DNA of 64,000 nucleotides from Piscinibacter sp. (GTDB lineage Bacteria; Pseudomonadota; Gammaproteobacteria; Burkholderiales; Burkholderiaceae_C). A program made the position numbers and the translations under genes. How positions within the stretch are numbered: position 1 is the stretch's first letter; each line of letters starts with the position of its first letter. The DNA is taken from positions 1 to 64,000 of the forward strand of contig JAGOAS010000012.1 of the NCBI GenBank assembly GCA_017983795.1. The letters run 5' to 3'. Below are positions 37,270-45,653 of this stretch, one piece after another. The notes beneath the pieces were generated by a model that worked only from the letters and a program-made list of their open reading frames with translations, did not search any database and was not told where the DNA came from.

Positions 37270-39012
37270 TCATCTCACGCGGATCGTCGTCAGCTCCTCG
37301 CCCTGCGGATCGACCACATGCACCGCGCAGGCGATGCAGGGGTCGAAGCTGTGCACCGTGCGCTGGATCTCCAGCGGCTGCTTCGGATCGTGCAGCCGGT
37401 GGCGGTCCATCAGCGCGGCTTCGTAGGCGCCTGGCTGGCCGTTGGCGTCGCGCGGGCCGGCGTTCCAGGTGCTCGGCACGACGGCCTGGTAGTTGTCGAT
37501 CAGGCCGTCCTTGATGACGACGTAGTGGCACAGCGCGCCGCGCGGCGCTTCCATGAAGCCCACGCCCTTGGACTCGCGCGGCCAGCTCGAGGGCTCCCAC
37601 AGCGCCTTGTTGTGCACGGCCAGATCGCCGGCCCTGATGTTGGCCATCAGCTGATCGAGCCAGCCCAGCATCTGGTCGGCGAACACCTTCGATTCGATCG
37701 CGCGCGCGGCTGTGCGGCCGAGGGTGGAGAAGATCGCGGTCAGCGGAAGGTCCAGCGTCTTGAGCGCCTGATCGGCCAGCGCCTTGGTTTGCTCGTGGCC
37801 CGTGGCGTAGAGCATGGCCAGGCGTGCCAGCGGGCCCACCTCCACCGCCTTGCCGCGCCAGCGCGGTGACTTCAGCCAGGAGTAGCTTGCGTCCACGTCC
37901 AGCTGCTCGTAGGGGGGCTTGGGGCCGCTGTAGGCGAGCTTGGTCTCGCCGACGTGCGGGTGCAGGCCCTGCGTCTTGCCGCCGCTGTATTCGTACCAGG
38001 AATGCGCCACGAACTCCTGCACCTGGGCCGGGTCGCGCAGATCGAGCGGCTGGATGGCCTTCAGGTCGCGGCCGAGGATCACGCCGGAGGGAATCAGCCC
38101 CTTCGATGCATCGCCGCCGCCCGGCGCCGGGAAGTCGCCCACGGTGAGGAAGTTGCCCAGGCCTTCGCCGCGTGCGAACCAGTCCTTGTAGAAGCCGGCG
38201 ATGGCCAGCGTGTCGGGCACATAGACCTGGTCGACGAAGGTCTGCATGGACTGGATGATCTGGCGCACTTCGCCGAGCGTGACCACGTTGAGCGTGGTGG
38301 CTGCGGCGCCGCCGCTGCCCGGGCCTGCGCTGATCGGGCTGGCCGCGCCGCCGACCAGGAAGTTGGGGTGCGGGTTCTTGCCGCCGAAGATGGCGTGCAG
38401 CTTCACCACCTCGCGTTGCCAGGCCAGCGCCTCGAGGTAGTGCGCCACGGCCATCAGGTTGGCCTCGGGCGGCAGCTTGTACTCCGGGTGGCCCCAGAAC
38501 CCGCCGGCGAAGATGCCTAGCTGGCCCTGCTCGACGAACTGGCGCAGCTTCTTCTGCGTGTCGGCGAAGTAGCCGGGGCTGGACTTGGGCCAGCTCGAGA
38601 TCGACTGGGCCAGCGCCGAGGTGGCCTTCGGGTCGGCCTTCAGCGCCGAGACGACGTCGACCCAGTCGAGCGCGTGCAGGTGGTAGAAGTGCATCACGTG
38701 GTCGTGCACGTGCTGCGCCGCCACCATCAGGTTGCGGATCAGCTGCGCGTTGGCCGGCACGCGCCACTGCAGCGCATCCTCCACCGCACGGATCGAGGCC
38801 ATGCCGTGCACCAGCGTGCACACGCCGCAGATGCGCTGCGCGAAGGCCCAGGCCTCGCGCGGGTCGCGGCCCTTGAGGATCAGCTCGATGCCGCGCACCA
38901 TGGTGCCCGAGCTCCAGGCGCCGGTGATGCTGCCGTCGGCCGCGGTCTCGGCTTCGATGCGCAAGTGTCCCTCGATGCGGGTGATGGGGTCGACGACGAC
39001 GCGCTTGTTCAT
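37270..39012 (-). CDS. hynL: [NiFe] hydrogenase large subunit (Isp-type, HynL)
   Basis: A 580-residue catalytic subunit that oxidises or forms H2 at the Ni-Fe(CN)2CO centre. The four nickel-ligand cysteines are present: RICGVCTLVH (C62, C65) and DPCIACAVH (C559, C562). After H565 a 15-residue tail (VVDPQGEELTTIRVR) remains, which a maturation endopeptidase should remove; a candidate (hynD) starts the operon. It is the last gene of hynD-hynS-isp1-isp2-hynL, the large subunit being split from the small one by the isp genes. Such an order is known for Thiocapsa-type HynSL and group 1e enzymes. Gene name is by that analogy. Confidence 0.92.
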   Translation of the reverse strand: MNKRVVVDPITRIEGHLRIEAETAADGSITGAWSSGTMVRGIELILKGRDPREAWAFAQRICGVCTLVHGMASIRAVEDALQWRVPANAQLIRNLMVAAQHVHDHVMHFYHLHALDWVDVVSALKADPKATSALAQSISSWPKSSPGYFADTQKKLRQFVEQGQLGIFAGGFWGHPEYKLPPEANLMAVAHYLEALAWQREVVKLHAIFGGKNPHPNFLVGGAASPISAGPGSGGAAATTLNVVTLGEVRQIIQSMQTFVDQVYVPDTLAIAGFYKDWFARGEGLGNFLTVGDFPAPGGGDASKGLIPSGVILGRDLKAIQPLDLRDPAQVQEFVAHSWYEYSGGKTQGLHPHVGETKLAYSGPKPPYEQLDVDASYSWLKSPRWRGKAVEVGPLARLAMLYATGHEQTKALADQALKTLDLPLTAIFSTLGRTAARAIESKVFADQMLGWLDQLMANIRAGDLAVHNKALWEPSSWPRESKGVGFMEAPRGALCHYVVIKDGLIDNYQAVVPSTWNAGPRDANGQPGAYEAALMDRHRLHDPKQPLEIQRTVHSFDPCIACAVHVVDPQGEELTTIRVR

Positions 39013-39022
39013 CTGGTGTGCC

Positions 39023-40333
39023 TCAGTCGGCGAGGTTGTCGGCCACGAGCTCGAGCAGGCTCTCGGTCTTGCGGTCCCAGTGCGCCGCCTTGGCGCCTTG
39101 CTCCAGCGTGATGCGGCACTGGCCGCAGCTCGTCACGAAACGCCTGGCGCCCGTCGCCTCGACCTGCGCCTTCTTCATCTCGAACACCTTGGCGCGCAGC
39201 GGCGCGGCGCGCACGTTCGACACCACGCCGCCGCCACCGCCGCAGCAGAAACCCGACACGCCGGCATCCTTCAGCTCGATCAGCTCGAAGCCCAGCGCCG
39301 CGAGCACGCGCCGCGCCGCCGCCTCCAGGCCGCCGCGGCGCACGATCTGGCAGGGGTCGTGGAAGGTGGCGCTGTCGGCGATGCGCTTGACGCGGATCTG
39401 CCCGGAGGCGATCAGCTCGTCGAGAAACTCGGTCATGTGGATGATGCGCACCGGCAGCGCCGAGCCGTACCACTTGGCCGCCTCCCAGCGCGCCGCGCCG
39501 TAGGCATGGCCGCACTCGGGCAGCAGCACGGTCTTCGCGCCGATCTTCAGCGCCGTGTCCACCAGCGCACGCGTCAGCCGCTCCTGCAGTTCGAGATCGC
39601 CGTTGTTGAAGCCGATGTTGGAGGCGTCGAAGCCGCCCTGGTGCATGGTCCACTTCGCGCCGATGCGGTTGAGGATCTTGGCCGCGTCGGCGAGCGCCTT
39701 GGTGTGGTCGCCCAGCTCGGCAGGCGCGGCGGTCACCAGGATGTCGGCCTGTTCCAGGTCGCAGGGGATGGCGACGCCGCCGTGCTGCTCGGAGACTTCG
39801 GCGAGGATGTCGGGCAGATCCTCGGCGGGCGTGGCGGGGCTGCCCCACTGCCGCGCGGTGCGGTCCATCAAGGCCAGGCGCTCGGGAATCAGGCCGGCCT
39901 TGAACATGCCGTGGCGCGCCTCCTTCACCAGCTCGGCGATGTCGATGCCCATCGGGCAGGCCAGCGTGCAGCGGCCGCACATCGTGCACGAGTCGTAGAT
40001 CAGCTCCTGCCACTGCTGCAGCTCGGCGATGCTGGGCTTGCGCACCAGGCCGAGCGCACGCACCAGGGGCGCGAAGGGCGAGGCTTCGCGGAAGTAGGCG
40101 CGCCGGAACAGCTCGAGCTTGTGCACCGGCGTGTACTTCGGGTCGCGCGTGGCGATGTGGAAGTGGCAGGCCTCGGCGCAGATGCCGCAGCGCACGCAGC
40201 TCTCCATGTGCAGTGCGGCCGTCACGCCGAACTCGCGCACGAAGCTGCGCATCGCCGCGTCGACGCGCGCCTCGTCGCTGCGCTCGCCCTGGGTGTCGAA
40301 GCCCGGCTTTGCGGCCGTGGTCGTCGAGTTCAT
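39023..40333 (-). CDS. isp2: Hydrogenase-associated iron-sulfur protein Isp2 (heterodisulfide reductase-like)
   Basis: A 436-residue cytoplasmic electron carrier. Two ferredoxin-type [4Fe-4S] sites lie in the N-terminal part: CVRCGICAEAC (C46, C49, C52, C56) and CTMCGRCTLAC (C116, C119, C122, C126). The C-terminal half carries a CCG domain with DPCQ, GFCCGGGGG and SCGQC, as in HdrB/DsrK; the first CCG repeat is degenerate. With Isp1 it would link HynSL to the quinone pool or to a thiol/sulfur reaction. ATG overlaps the isp1 stop by four bases (ATGA) and hynL follows after 10 bases. Confidence 0.9.
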   Translation of the reverse strand: MNSTTTAAKPGFDTQGERSDEARVDAAMRSFVREFGVTAALHMESCVRCGICAEACHFHIATRDPKYTPVHKLELFRRAYFREASPFAPLVRALGLVRKPSIAELQQWQELIYDSCTMCGRCTLACPMGIDIAELVKEARHGMFKAGLIPERLALMDRTARQWGSPATPAEDLPDILAEVSEQHGGVAIPCDLEQADILVTAAPAELGDHTKALADAAKILNRIGAKWTMHQGGFDASNIGFNNGDLELQERLTRALVDTALKIGAKTVLLPECGHAYGAARWEAAKWYGSALPVRIIHMTEFLDELIASGQIRVKRIADSATFHDPCQIVRRGGLEAAARRVLAALGFELIELKDAGVSGFCCGGGGGVVSNVRAAPLRAKVFEMKKAQVEATGARRFVTSCGQCRITLEQGAKAAHWDRKTESLLELVADNLAD

Positions 40334-40989
40334 ACCTTCACCCCGCGATGGCTGAAGCGCATGCCGGTGGCGGCGCGCGAGAAGGCGAACAGGAAGGCAT
40401 GCATCAGCTTGCCGAACGGGAACCAGACGAGGAAGGCCGCGATGCTCAGCAGGTGCAGCGCCAGCAGCGTCTCGTAGCGCGCGCCGAGGTGGGCGGTGGC
40501 CAGCAGCCCGGTGGCCACCGGCAAGGCCGTCACCAGCCAGCTCACGTAGTCGCCGGCGTGCGAGAGCAGGCGCATCACCGGGTGCGTGAGGCGCCGCGCC
40601 AGCACCGCCAGCAGCGAGGCGAGGGTGACCACGCCCACGGCATAGACCAAGTTGCTGGGCAGCGATGGCCAGTGCAGCCCGGAGAGCTTGCGGATGAACA
40701 GGATGTGCGGCGCCAGCCCGAACACCACCAGCGCCAGCCCGAGGTGGAAGACGTAGCTGTTGACGGTCATGAAGAGCGTGGCCTGCGCGAACTCCGGGCG
40801 CGGCCACATGCGCCGCAGCACCGTGCGCAGCCCTCCCAGCAAGGCCGGCGGCGCACCCTCGCGGGGCGGCGAGAGATCACGCAGGCGCGGCAGCAGCAGC
40901 ACGCCGGCCAGGCGCCAGAGCGTGCCCAGCACGAAGATCGCCAGCGCCACGGTCAGCGCCGGGCCACGCGCGAAGTCGAGCAGTTCCAT
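40330..40989 (-). CDS. isp1: Hydrogenase-associated cytochrome b-type subunit Isp1
   Basis: A 219-residue inner-membrane protein resembling NarI/DsrM-type diheme cytochrome b, with about five helices (ALTVALAIFVLGTLWRLAG, FHLGLALVVFGLA, LVYAVGVVTLASLLAV, VSWLVTALPVATGLLA, LLALHLLSIAAFLVWFPFG). Conserved histidines for heme lie in FHLG, RLTHP and LALH. It accepts electrons from the periplasmic HynS and passes them to quinone or to Isp2. Starts three bases after hynS. Confidence 0.9.
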   Translation of the reverse strand: MELLDFARGPALTVALAIFVLGTLWRLAGVLLLPRLRDLSPPREGAPPALLGGLRTVLRRMWPRPEFAQATLFMTVNSYVFHLGLALVVFGLAPHILFIRKLSGLHWPSLPSNLVYAVGVVTLASLLAVLARRLTHPVMRLLSHAGDYVSWLVTALPVATGLLATAHLGARYETLLALHLLSIAAFLVWFPFGKLMHAFLFAFSRAATGMRFSHRGVKV

Positions 40990-40992
40990 GGC

Positions 40993-42063
40993 TCAGGTCT
41001 CCTTCTTGTCGGCCGCGGCGTGCTCCGCCTGGCGCTTGCGTGCGAGCGCGGCCGAGGCGGCGCCCAGCGCCACGCCGCCGGCCGCGGCGATGCCGATCAC
41101 CTTGCGCACGTCGGTGCTGCCAGTCGACAGCGGCTGGTAGAGGCCGCCGCGATCCCAGAACCGTGGTTCCGAGCAGCCGATGCAGCCGTGGCCCGACTGG
41201 ATGGGGAAGGACACGCCGCCGTTCCACTTCAGCGAGGCGCAGGCGTTGTAGGTCACCGGCCCCTTGCAGCCCAGCTCGTAGAGGCACCAGCCCTGGCGCG
41301 CGCCTTCGTCGTCGAAGCTGTGCGCGAACAGGCCCTTCTCGTAGAACGGCCGCCGGTAGCAACGGTCGTGGATGCTCTCGCCGAAGAAGGCACGCGGCCG
41401 GCCCAGCGCGTCGAGCTCGGGCAGTTTGCCGAAGGACAGCAGGTGCACCAGCGTGCCGGCCATCGCCTGCGGCATGGGCGGGCAGCCCGGGATGTTGACC
41501 ACCGGCTTGTCCTTGACGAGCTGCGACACCGGCACCGCGCCGGTCGGATTCGGCCGCGCCTCGGGCAGCCCGCCGAACGCGGCGCAGGTGCCCACGGCGA
41601 TCACCGCCGCGGCCTGCGAGACGGTCTCCGCCAGCATGTCGACATTGCTCTGCCCGGCGATGACCGAGTAGACCCCGCCATCGCCGACGGGCACCGAGCC
41701 GTCGACGATCACGACGTACTTGCCGGCGTTGTCCTTCATCGACTGGCGCCGTGCCTGCTCGGCCGCCTCGCCCGAAGCGGCCTGCAGCGTGTGGTGGTAG
41801 TCCAGCGAGATGAAGTCGAAGATGAGCTCTTCCAGCGACGGGCTGAAGCTGCGCGTCAGCGACTCGGTGCAGCCGGTGCACTCCTGGAACGAGAGCCAGA
41901 TCACCGCCTGGCGCCGCGCCTTGGCCAGACCCTGCGCCATCGCCGGTGCCATGGCCGGCGGCAGGGCGAGCAGTGAGGTCATCCAGCTCGCGTAGGCCAA
42001 GAAGGCGCGGCGCGACACGCCGCGCTCGCGCAGCAGACCGGCCAGTTCTCGCGGTTCATTCAT
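40993..42063 (-). CDS. hynS: [NiFe] hydrogenase small subunit (HynS)
   Basis: A 356-residue iron-sulfur subunit exported with HynL by the Tat pathway: the signal has SRRAFLAYASW (twin arginine at 18-19) and AMAPAMAQG. Cluster ligands are complete: proximal ECTGCTESL (C62, C65), GTCAAFGG and PGCPPMP; distal HDRCYRRP and CLYELGCKG; medial YNAC and GCIGC with proline where [3Fe-4S] enzymes have it. The two extra cysteines that mark oxygen-tolerant six-cysteine proximal clusters are absent. A C-terminal hydrophobic segment (VIGIAAAGGVALGAASAAL) anchors it to the membrane. Its start overlaps the hynD stop by eight bases. Confidence 0.95.
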   Translation of the reverse strand: MNEPRELAGLLRERGVSRRAFLAYASWMTSLLALPPAMAPAMAQGLAKARRQAVIWLSFQECTGCTESLTRSFSPSLEELIFDFISLDYHHTLQAASGEAAEQARRQSMKDNAGKYVVIVDGSVPVGDGGVYSVIAGQSNVDMLAETVSQAAAVIAVGTCAAFGGLPEARPNPTGAVPVSQLVKDKPVVNIPGCPPMPQAMAGTLVHLLSFGKLPELDALGRPRAFFGESIHDRCYRRPFYEKGLFAHSFDDEGARQGWCLYELGCKGPVTYNACASLKWNGGVSFPIQSGHGCIGCSEPRFWDRGGLYQPLSTGSTDVRKVIGIAAAGGVALGAASAALARKRQAEHAAADKKET

Positions 42064-42580
42064 GGGCTGTCTCCTGCAGCGGCGCGGGCGAGGGGGTGAT
42101 CAAGGCAGGCGTCCATCGCGTCACCAGTTCCTGAACGGCCTCGCACAGGGCGGGTATCGCCGCGGCCACCTCGGGCGTGGGCTGCAGCGTCAAGGCCGTG
42201 CTCGCGGGCTGCACCGCGACGAGGGCGCGGCGCGCCGGCAGGCGGCCGCACAACTCGGCCGCCGCCATCAGGTCGAACAGCGCCACCTCGTGCGCGCTGC
42301 GCTTGCGGCCGCCGAGTTGGCGGTCCATGGCCGCGCCCTCGAACACGCGCACGGCGCCGGGCGGCGCGTCGAACTCGGCCGCGTCCACGGCGATGAGCGC
42401 CGCGGCATCCTCGATCTCCGGCAGCAGGCTCAAGCCGATGGTGCCGCCGTCGCGCAAGAGGGCGCTGCCGGCGCGCCCCGACGCCGCGAGGGCATCGACC
42501 ACGAGCGGGCCGGCCGCGTCGTCCCCGAGCAGGCGGTTGCCCAGGCCGAGCACGAGAACGCTCGAATCACGCCGATCCAT
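42056..42580 (-). CDS. hynD: Hydrogenase maturation endopeptidase (HynD/HyaD family)
   Basis: A 174-residue nickel-dependent protease that trims the large-subunit C-terminus after nickel insertion. The N-terminal VLVLGLGNRLLGDDAAGPLV contains the first nickel-ligand acidic residue (D in GDDAAGP), IAVDAAEF holds the second, and SAHEVALFDL supplies the histidine. A long purine-rich GGGAGGGGG ribosome site lies five bases ahead of the ATG. It is the first gene of the hydrogenase operon and is divergent from hypC across 134 bases. Confidence 0.9.
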   Translation of the reverse strand: MDRRDSSVLVLGLGNRLLGDDAAGPLVVDALAASGRAGSALLRDGGTIGLSLLPEIEDAAALIAVDAAEFDAPPGAVRVFEGAAMDRQLGGRKRSAHEVALFDLMAAAELCGRLPARRALVAVQPASTALTLQPTPEVAAAIPALCEAVQELVTRWTPALITPSPAPLQETAHE

Positions 42581-42714
42581 GCCCCCTCCCGCTGTAGCGC
42601 ATAGGATGCACCGCAGGGTATGCCTGCCCGCACGGGGCGCAGTTGATTCACCTCATGATCGGCAGGCGCGGGCGCGGCCTATGCTGCGCGCAGCGACCGC
42701 TGGAGCAACGCTCG

Positions 42715-42978
42715 ATGTGCCTGGCCTACCCGATGCGCGTGACCGAGATCGACGGCCTCGCCGCGCGCTGCGAAGCCAAGGGCATCGAGCGTGTGGTCAG
42801 CCTCGTGCTGCTGCAAGAGCAGGCCGTGCAGGTCGGCGACTTCGTGATCGTGCACCTGGGCACGGCGATCGGCACCGTGCCACCCGAGGAGGCGCAGCAC
42901 GCCTGGGCCTTGCTCGACGAACTGCTGGCCCTGGAATCGGCCGCTCAGCCCAAACCCGCACGGCTGGGCCAGCGATGA
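42715..42978 (+). CDS. hypC: Hydrogenase assembly chaperone HypC/HupF
   Basis: An 87-residue chaperone that carries the Fe(CN)2CO unit with HypD and hands it to the large-subunit precursor. The N-terminus MCLAYPMRVTEIDG keeps the essential Cys2 and the OB-like fold (GDFVIVHLGTAIGTVP). The start at 42715 is fixed by the need for cysteine at position 2. It is on the opposite strand to the structural operon; hypA, B, D, E and F are not in the window. Confidence 0.92.
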   Translation: MCLAYPMRVTEIDGLAARCEAKGIERVVSLVLLQEQAVQVGDFVIVHLGTAIGTVPPEEAQHAWALLDELLALESAAQPKPARLGQR

Positions 42979-43026
42979 AGGTAGACTGCGCAGAATTCTG
43001 CAACGCTCGGGACGAAGGGGCCGGCC

Positions 43027-43362
43027 ATGGGAATCTCTGCCAGCGACGTGGTGCCGTTCACCCAGGCGCGCGCCACCTTGTCCGAGCTCGCCGAACAGGT
43101 GAAGGCCGGCGCCGAGAAGATCATCACCAGGAACGGCGAGAGCTACGTCGCCCTGATCGATGCCGAGCGGCTCGACTACTACCACCGCCTCGAGCGTGAA
43201 CGCATCCACCTGCTGCTGATCGACGACGCGCGCCGCGGCCTCGCGGACATCGCTGCCGGGCGCACGCAGGATGCGGATGCCGGCATCGCCGCATTGCAGG
43301 CTCGGCGAGCCGGCGCGAAGGGCAGGGCAAAGACCGGCGCGGCTGCGCGCAAACGTGGCTGA
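43027..43362 (+). CDS. Phd/YefM-type antitoxin
   Basis: A 111-residue protein: DVVPFTQARATLSELAEQVKAG and ITRNGESYVALIDAERLDYY are the conserved YefM/Phd DNA-binding half. The C-terminal part contains a toxin-binding helix (RLERERIHLLLIDDARRGLADIAAG) and a longer basic Ala/Arg/Lys tail than usual. It begins 48 bases after hypC. Its stop overlaps the toxin start by eight bases, the usual arrangement for autoregulated pairs. Confidence 0.85.
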   Translation: MGISASDVVPFTQARATLSELAEQVKAGAEKIITRNGESYVALIDAERLDYYHRLERERIHLLLIDDARRGLADIAAGRTQDADAGIAALQARRAGAKGRAKTGAAARKRG

Positions 43363-43756
43363 GCCCGACGCCCGTGTCGAACTGACCGCCAGCTTCCTGG
43401 AACGCCTGGCGGCGATCGAAGCCTTCCTCACCGCTGCAGACGCAGCCTTCGCCTACGACACGCTGCTCGACGAACTGCGCAGCACCGTCATTCCCAACCT
43501 GCGGCGCTTCCCGCGCATCGGCAGGCGCTATCTCGACCAGCCACCGCAGTCGGCCGAAGCGCTGAGCCAGCTGGCCGCGCTGCCGGCCGGTGCGGCCGAT
43601 CGGCTGCGCGAGTACCTGCACGGCGACTACCTGATCCTGTACACCGTGGCCACGCCGGGGCAGCTGGTGCATCTGCTGTCCATCCGGCATCACCGCGAGC
43701 TGTCGTTCCAGTTCTCTCGGCTGTGGGCCGGGCCGACCGGAAGGCCAGAGCGCTGA
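43355..43756 (+). CDS. RelE/ParE superfamily toxin
   Basis: A 133-residue protein. Starting at GTG 43355, it reads VELTASFLERLAAIEAFL, then RRFPRIGRRYL, GDYLILYTVATPGQLVHLLSIRHHRELSF; the last strand with SIRHHREL is characteristic of RelE-type mRNA interferases. It overlaps the antitoxin by eight bases. Whether it acts as ribonuclease or gyrase poison cannot be told. Confidence 0.78.
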   Translation: MAEPDARVELTASFLERLAAIEAFLTAADAAFAYDTLLDELRSTVIPNLRRFPRIGRRYLDQPPQSAEALSQLAALPAGAADRLREYLHGDYLILYTVATPGQLVHLLSIRHHRELSFQFSRLWAGPTGRPER

Positions 43757-43805
43757 CGAGCATGGAAGACCGACTGACCGGACACGCATCGAATGGAGCC
43801 GCGCG

Positions 43806-45590
43806 GTGATCATCACGCCCACCTCACTGACCATCACCCAGCTGTTCGGCTCGACCAACGAGCAGTACGTCATCCCGACCTACCAGCGCCGCTATTCGTG
43901 GCACGAGCGCCAGGTGTGGGAGCTGATCGACGATATTCTGTTGATCGACGAGGGCGACACGCACCTGCTCGGCAGCATCGTGTGTCTGGCCGGGCCCCAC
44001 ACGGCAGGACTGAACCGGCTGGAACTGGTGGACGGCCAGCAACGGCTGACGACGGTGACGATCATCCTGGAGTGCATCCGGCAGCGCATGGAGCTCGACG
44101 GCGAGGCCGACGAAGCTGCCGAAGTCGCGCGGCTGCTCAGCGCCAAGCCTCTCGGGGGCAAAGCGCTGCGCAAGGTGGCGCTCGACTCGATCGACTCGGC
44201 GGAGTTCGATCGGCTGGTGCAGAACAACCGGCAGCAGCCATTCCAGAACCAACAGCTGGCAGGCGCGTTCGAGATCGTTCGAGGTTGGATCGCCGAGCGG
44301 GGTCTCGAGGAACTGGGGGCGTTTCTCTATCGCCTGAAAAACCAGGCCGTCGTGATCCGGCTCGATGTCAGCGAGGCGAAAGACGCCTTCAAGCTGTTCG
44401 AGACGATCAACAACCGAGGGTTGAAGCTCAGCCCCACGGACATCATCAAGAACTTCCTGCTGGGCAACGCGGCACGCTTCGGCGCCGACGAGTTGCATGA
44501 GGCGCGCAACAGCTGGGCGGCATTGATCGTGCATCTGGACGGCACGAATCCGGATGCGTTCTTCCGCTACTACCTGATGGCTCTGGTCGGCACACGGGTC
44601 ACAGCATCGGAGGTGGTTGCCAAGTTCAAGAACGTGTTCATGAGCCAGGTTGTCGAGGCGGCTGCCTTGCCCGAACGCCATCTCTACGCCGACCCGGTCG
44701 AGCCAGATGACGAGGACGGCGAAGAGCCTCCGCCCGCAGAGGGTTCTCCCGGTGCATCGACCCCGCAGCCAGCGCAGCAGGTGAGTTTCGTCGCATTCCT
44801 GGCACGGCTGGTGCAGTGCGCCAAGGTCTACGGCGAGTTGGTGCTGGTGAAGGCGGCCGACACGCGGATCAACCGCCACCTGCGCAACCTGCGGATGATC
44901 AAGGCGGTGCAGACCTACGGGTTCCTGATGCACCTTCGGGTCGGTGGCTGCCCGGACAAGCTCTTTCGGGAGGTGCTCGAGTTGACGGAGAGCTTCGTTC
45001 TGCGCCGGCATGTGTGCCGCGAGCGGGCCAACGAGACCGAAGCCTTGTTCGCCCGGCTGTCCGTCGTCGATCCCGTGGCGCCGGTCGAGGCGACCCGGGA
45101 AGCCTACCGGGCACTTTGCCCATCGGACGAGAAGTTCCGCGATGAGTTCGCCAACGCGAGCTTCCCGTCGAACTTGATCGAGCGCGCTCGGTACTGCCTC
45201 GAGCGAATCGAGGCCACGCGCCATGGGGCGCACGACGAACTTCAGGTGCTCGGCGCGGCCGACGTGCACGTAGAGCACATCATTCCGCAGAAGATCAAGA
45301 CGAAGAAGGCCAAGGAGGAGTTCGGCGACTGGGTGACCTACCTCGGCGACAAGGCGGAGTCGCAGCATCCGAAGTACGTCGCCCGCATCGGCAACCTGAC
45401 CCTGTTCGCGGGTGCCCTGAACATCAGCGCGTCGAACAACCCGTTCGCGATGAAGAAGCAGGCCTACAAGGATTCCGGCATCCTGCTGACCAAGGAGTTG
45501 GCGTCGCTGGCGCAATTCAAGTTCAAGACGGTCGAGCAGCGATCGACGATGCTTGCGGCCAAGGCCGTCGAGCTCTGGCCGAGCCCGTAA
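43806..45590 (+). CDS. GmrSD-like DUF262/DUF1524 restriction protein
   Basis: A 594-residue single-chain protein. The N-terminal DUF262 (ParB-like NTPase) has IPTYQRRYSW at 23-32 and VDGQQRLTTV at 75-84, the two signatures of the GmrS half. The C-terminal DUF1524 part shows VHVEHIIPQKI, an HNH-type nuclease motif with both histidines, and a late IGNLTLFAGALNISASNNPF segment that is typical of the family. Type IV systems of this kind cut DNA with modified bases (such as glucosylated hydroxymethylcytosine) from phages. Between the halves is a low-complexity acidic stretch (PDDEDGEEPPPAEGSPG). The start is GTG 43806; the preceding gene is the toxin, 49 bases away. Base composition is somewhat less GC-rich than its neighbours, which agrees with acquisition. 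Confidence 0.88.
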   Translation: MIITPTSLTITQLFGSTNEQYVIPTYQRRYSWHERQVWELIDDILLIDEGDTHLLGSIVCLAGPHTAGLNRLELVDGQQRLTTVTIILECIRQRMELDGEADEAAEVARLLSAKPLGGKALRKVALDSIDSAEFDRLVQNNRQQPFQNQQLAGAFEIVRGWIAERGLEELGAFLYRLKNQAVVIRLDVSEAKDAFKLFETINNRGLKLSPTDIIKNFLLGNAARFGADELHEARNSWAALIVHLDGTNPDAFFRYYLMALVGTRVTASEVVAKFKNVFMSQVVEAAALPERHLYADPVEPDDEDGEEPPPAEGSPGASTPQPAQQVSFVAFLARLVQCAKVYGELVLVKAADTRINRHLRNLRMIKAVQTYGFLMHLRVGGCPDKLFREVLELTESFVLRRHVCRERANETEALFARLSVVDPVAPVEATREAYRALCPSDEKFRDEFANASFPSNLIERARYCLERIEATRHGAHDELQVLGAADVHVEHIIPQKIKTKKAKEEFGDWVTYLGDKAESQHPKYVARIGNLTLFAGALNISASNNPFAMKKQAYKDSGILLTKELASLAQFKFKTVEQRSTMLAAKAVELWPSP

Positions 45591-45653
45591 GCCGGTTCGC
45601 GCCGGCGGGAACAGATTCGGTTCGTACCGGCCGAAGCTACTCCCTCCCAGTCC

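Noticed and set aside
40993-42063. Oxygen-tolerant hydrogenase with a six-cysteine proximal cluster
   Set aside because: CTGCTES and GTCAAFGGL lack the two supernumerary cysteines.
45591-45653. attR-like copy of the tRNA-Arg 3' end closing an island
   Set aside because: GGTTCG is present but the match does not continue; no repeat of useful length was found and there is no integrase.
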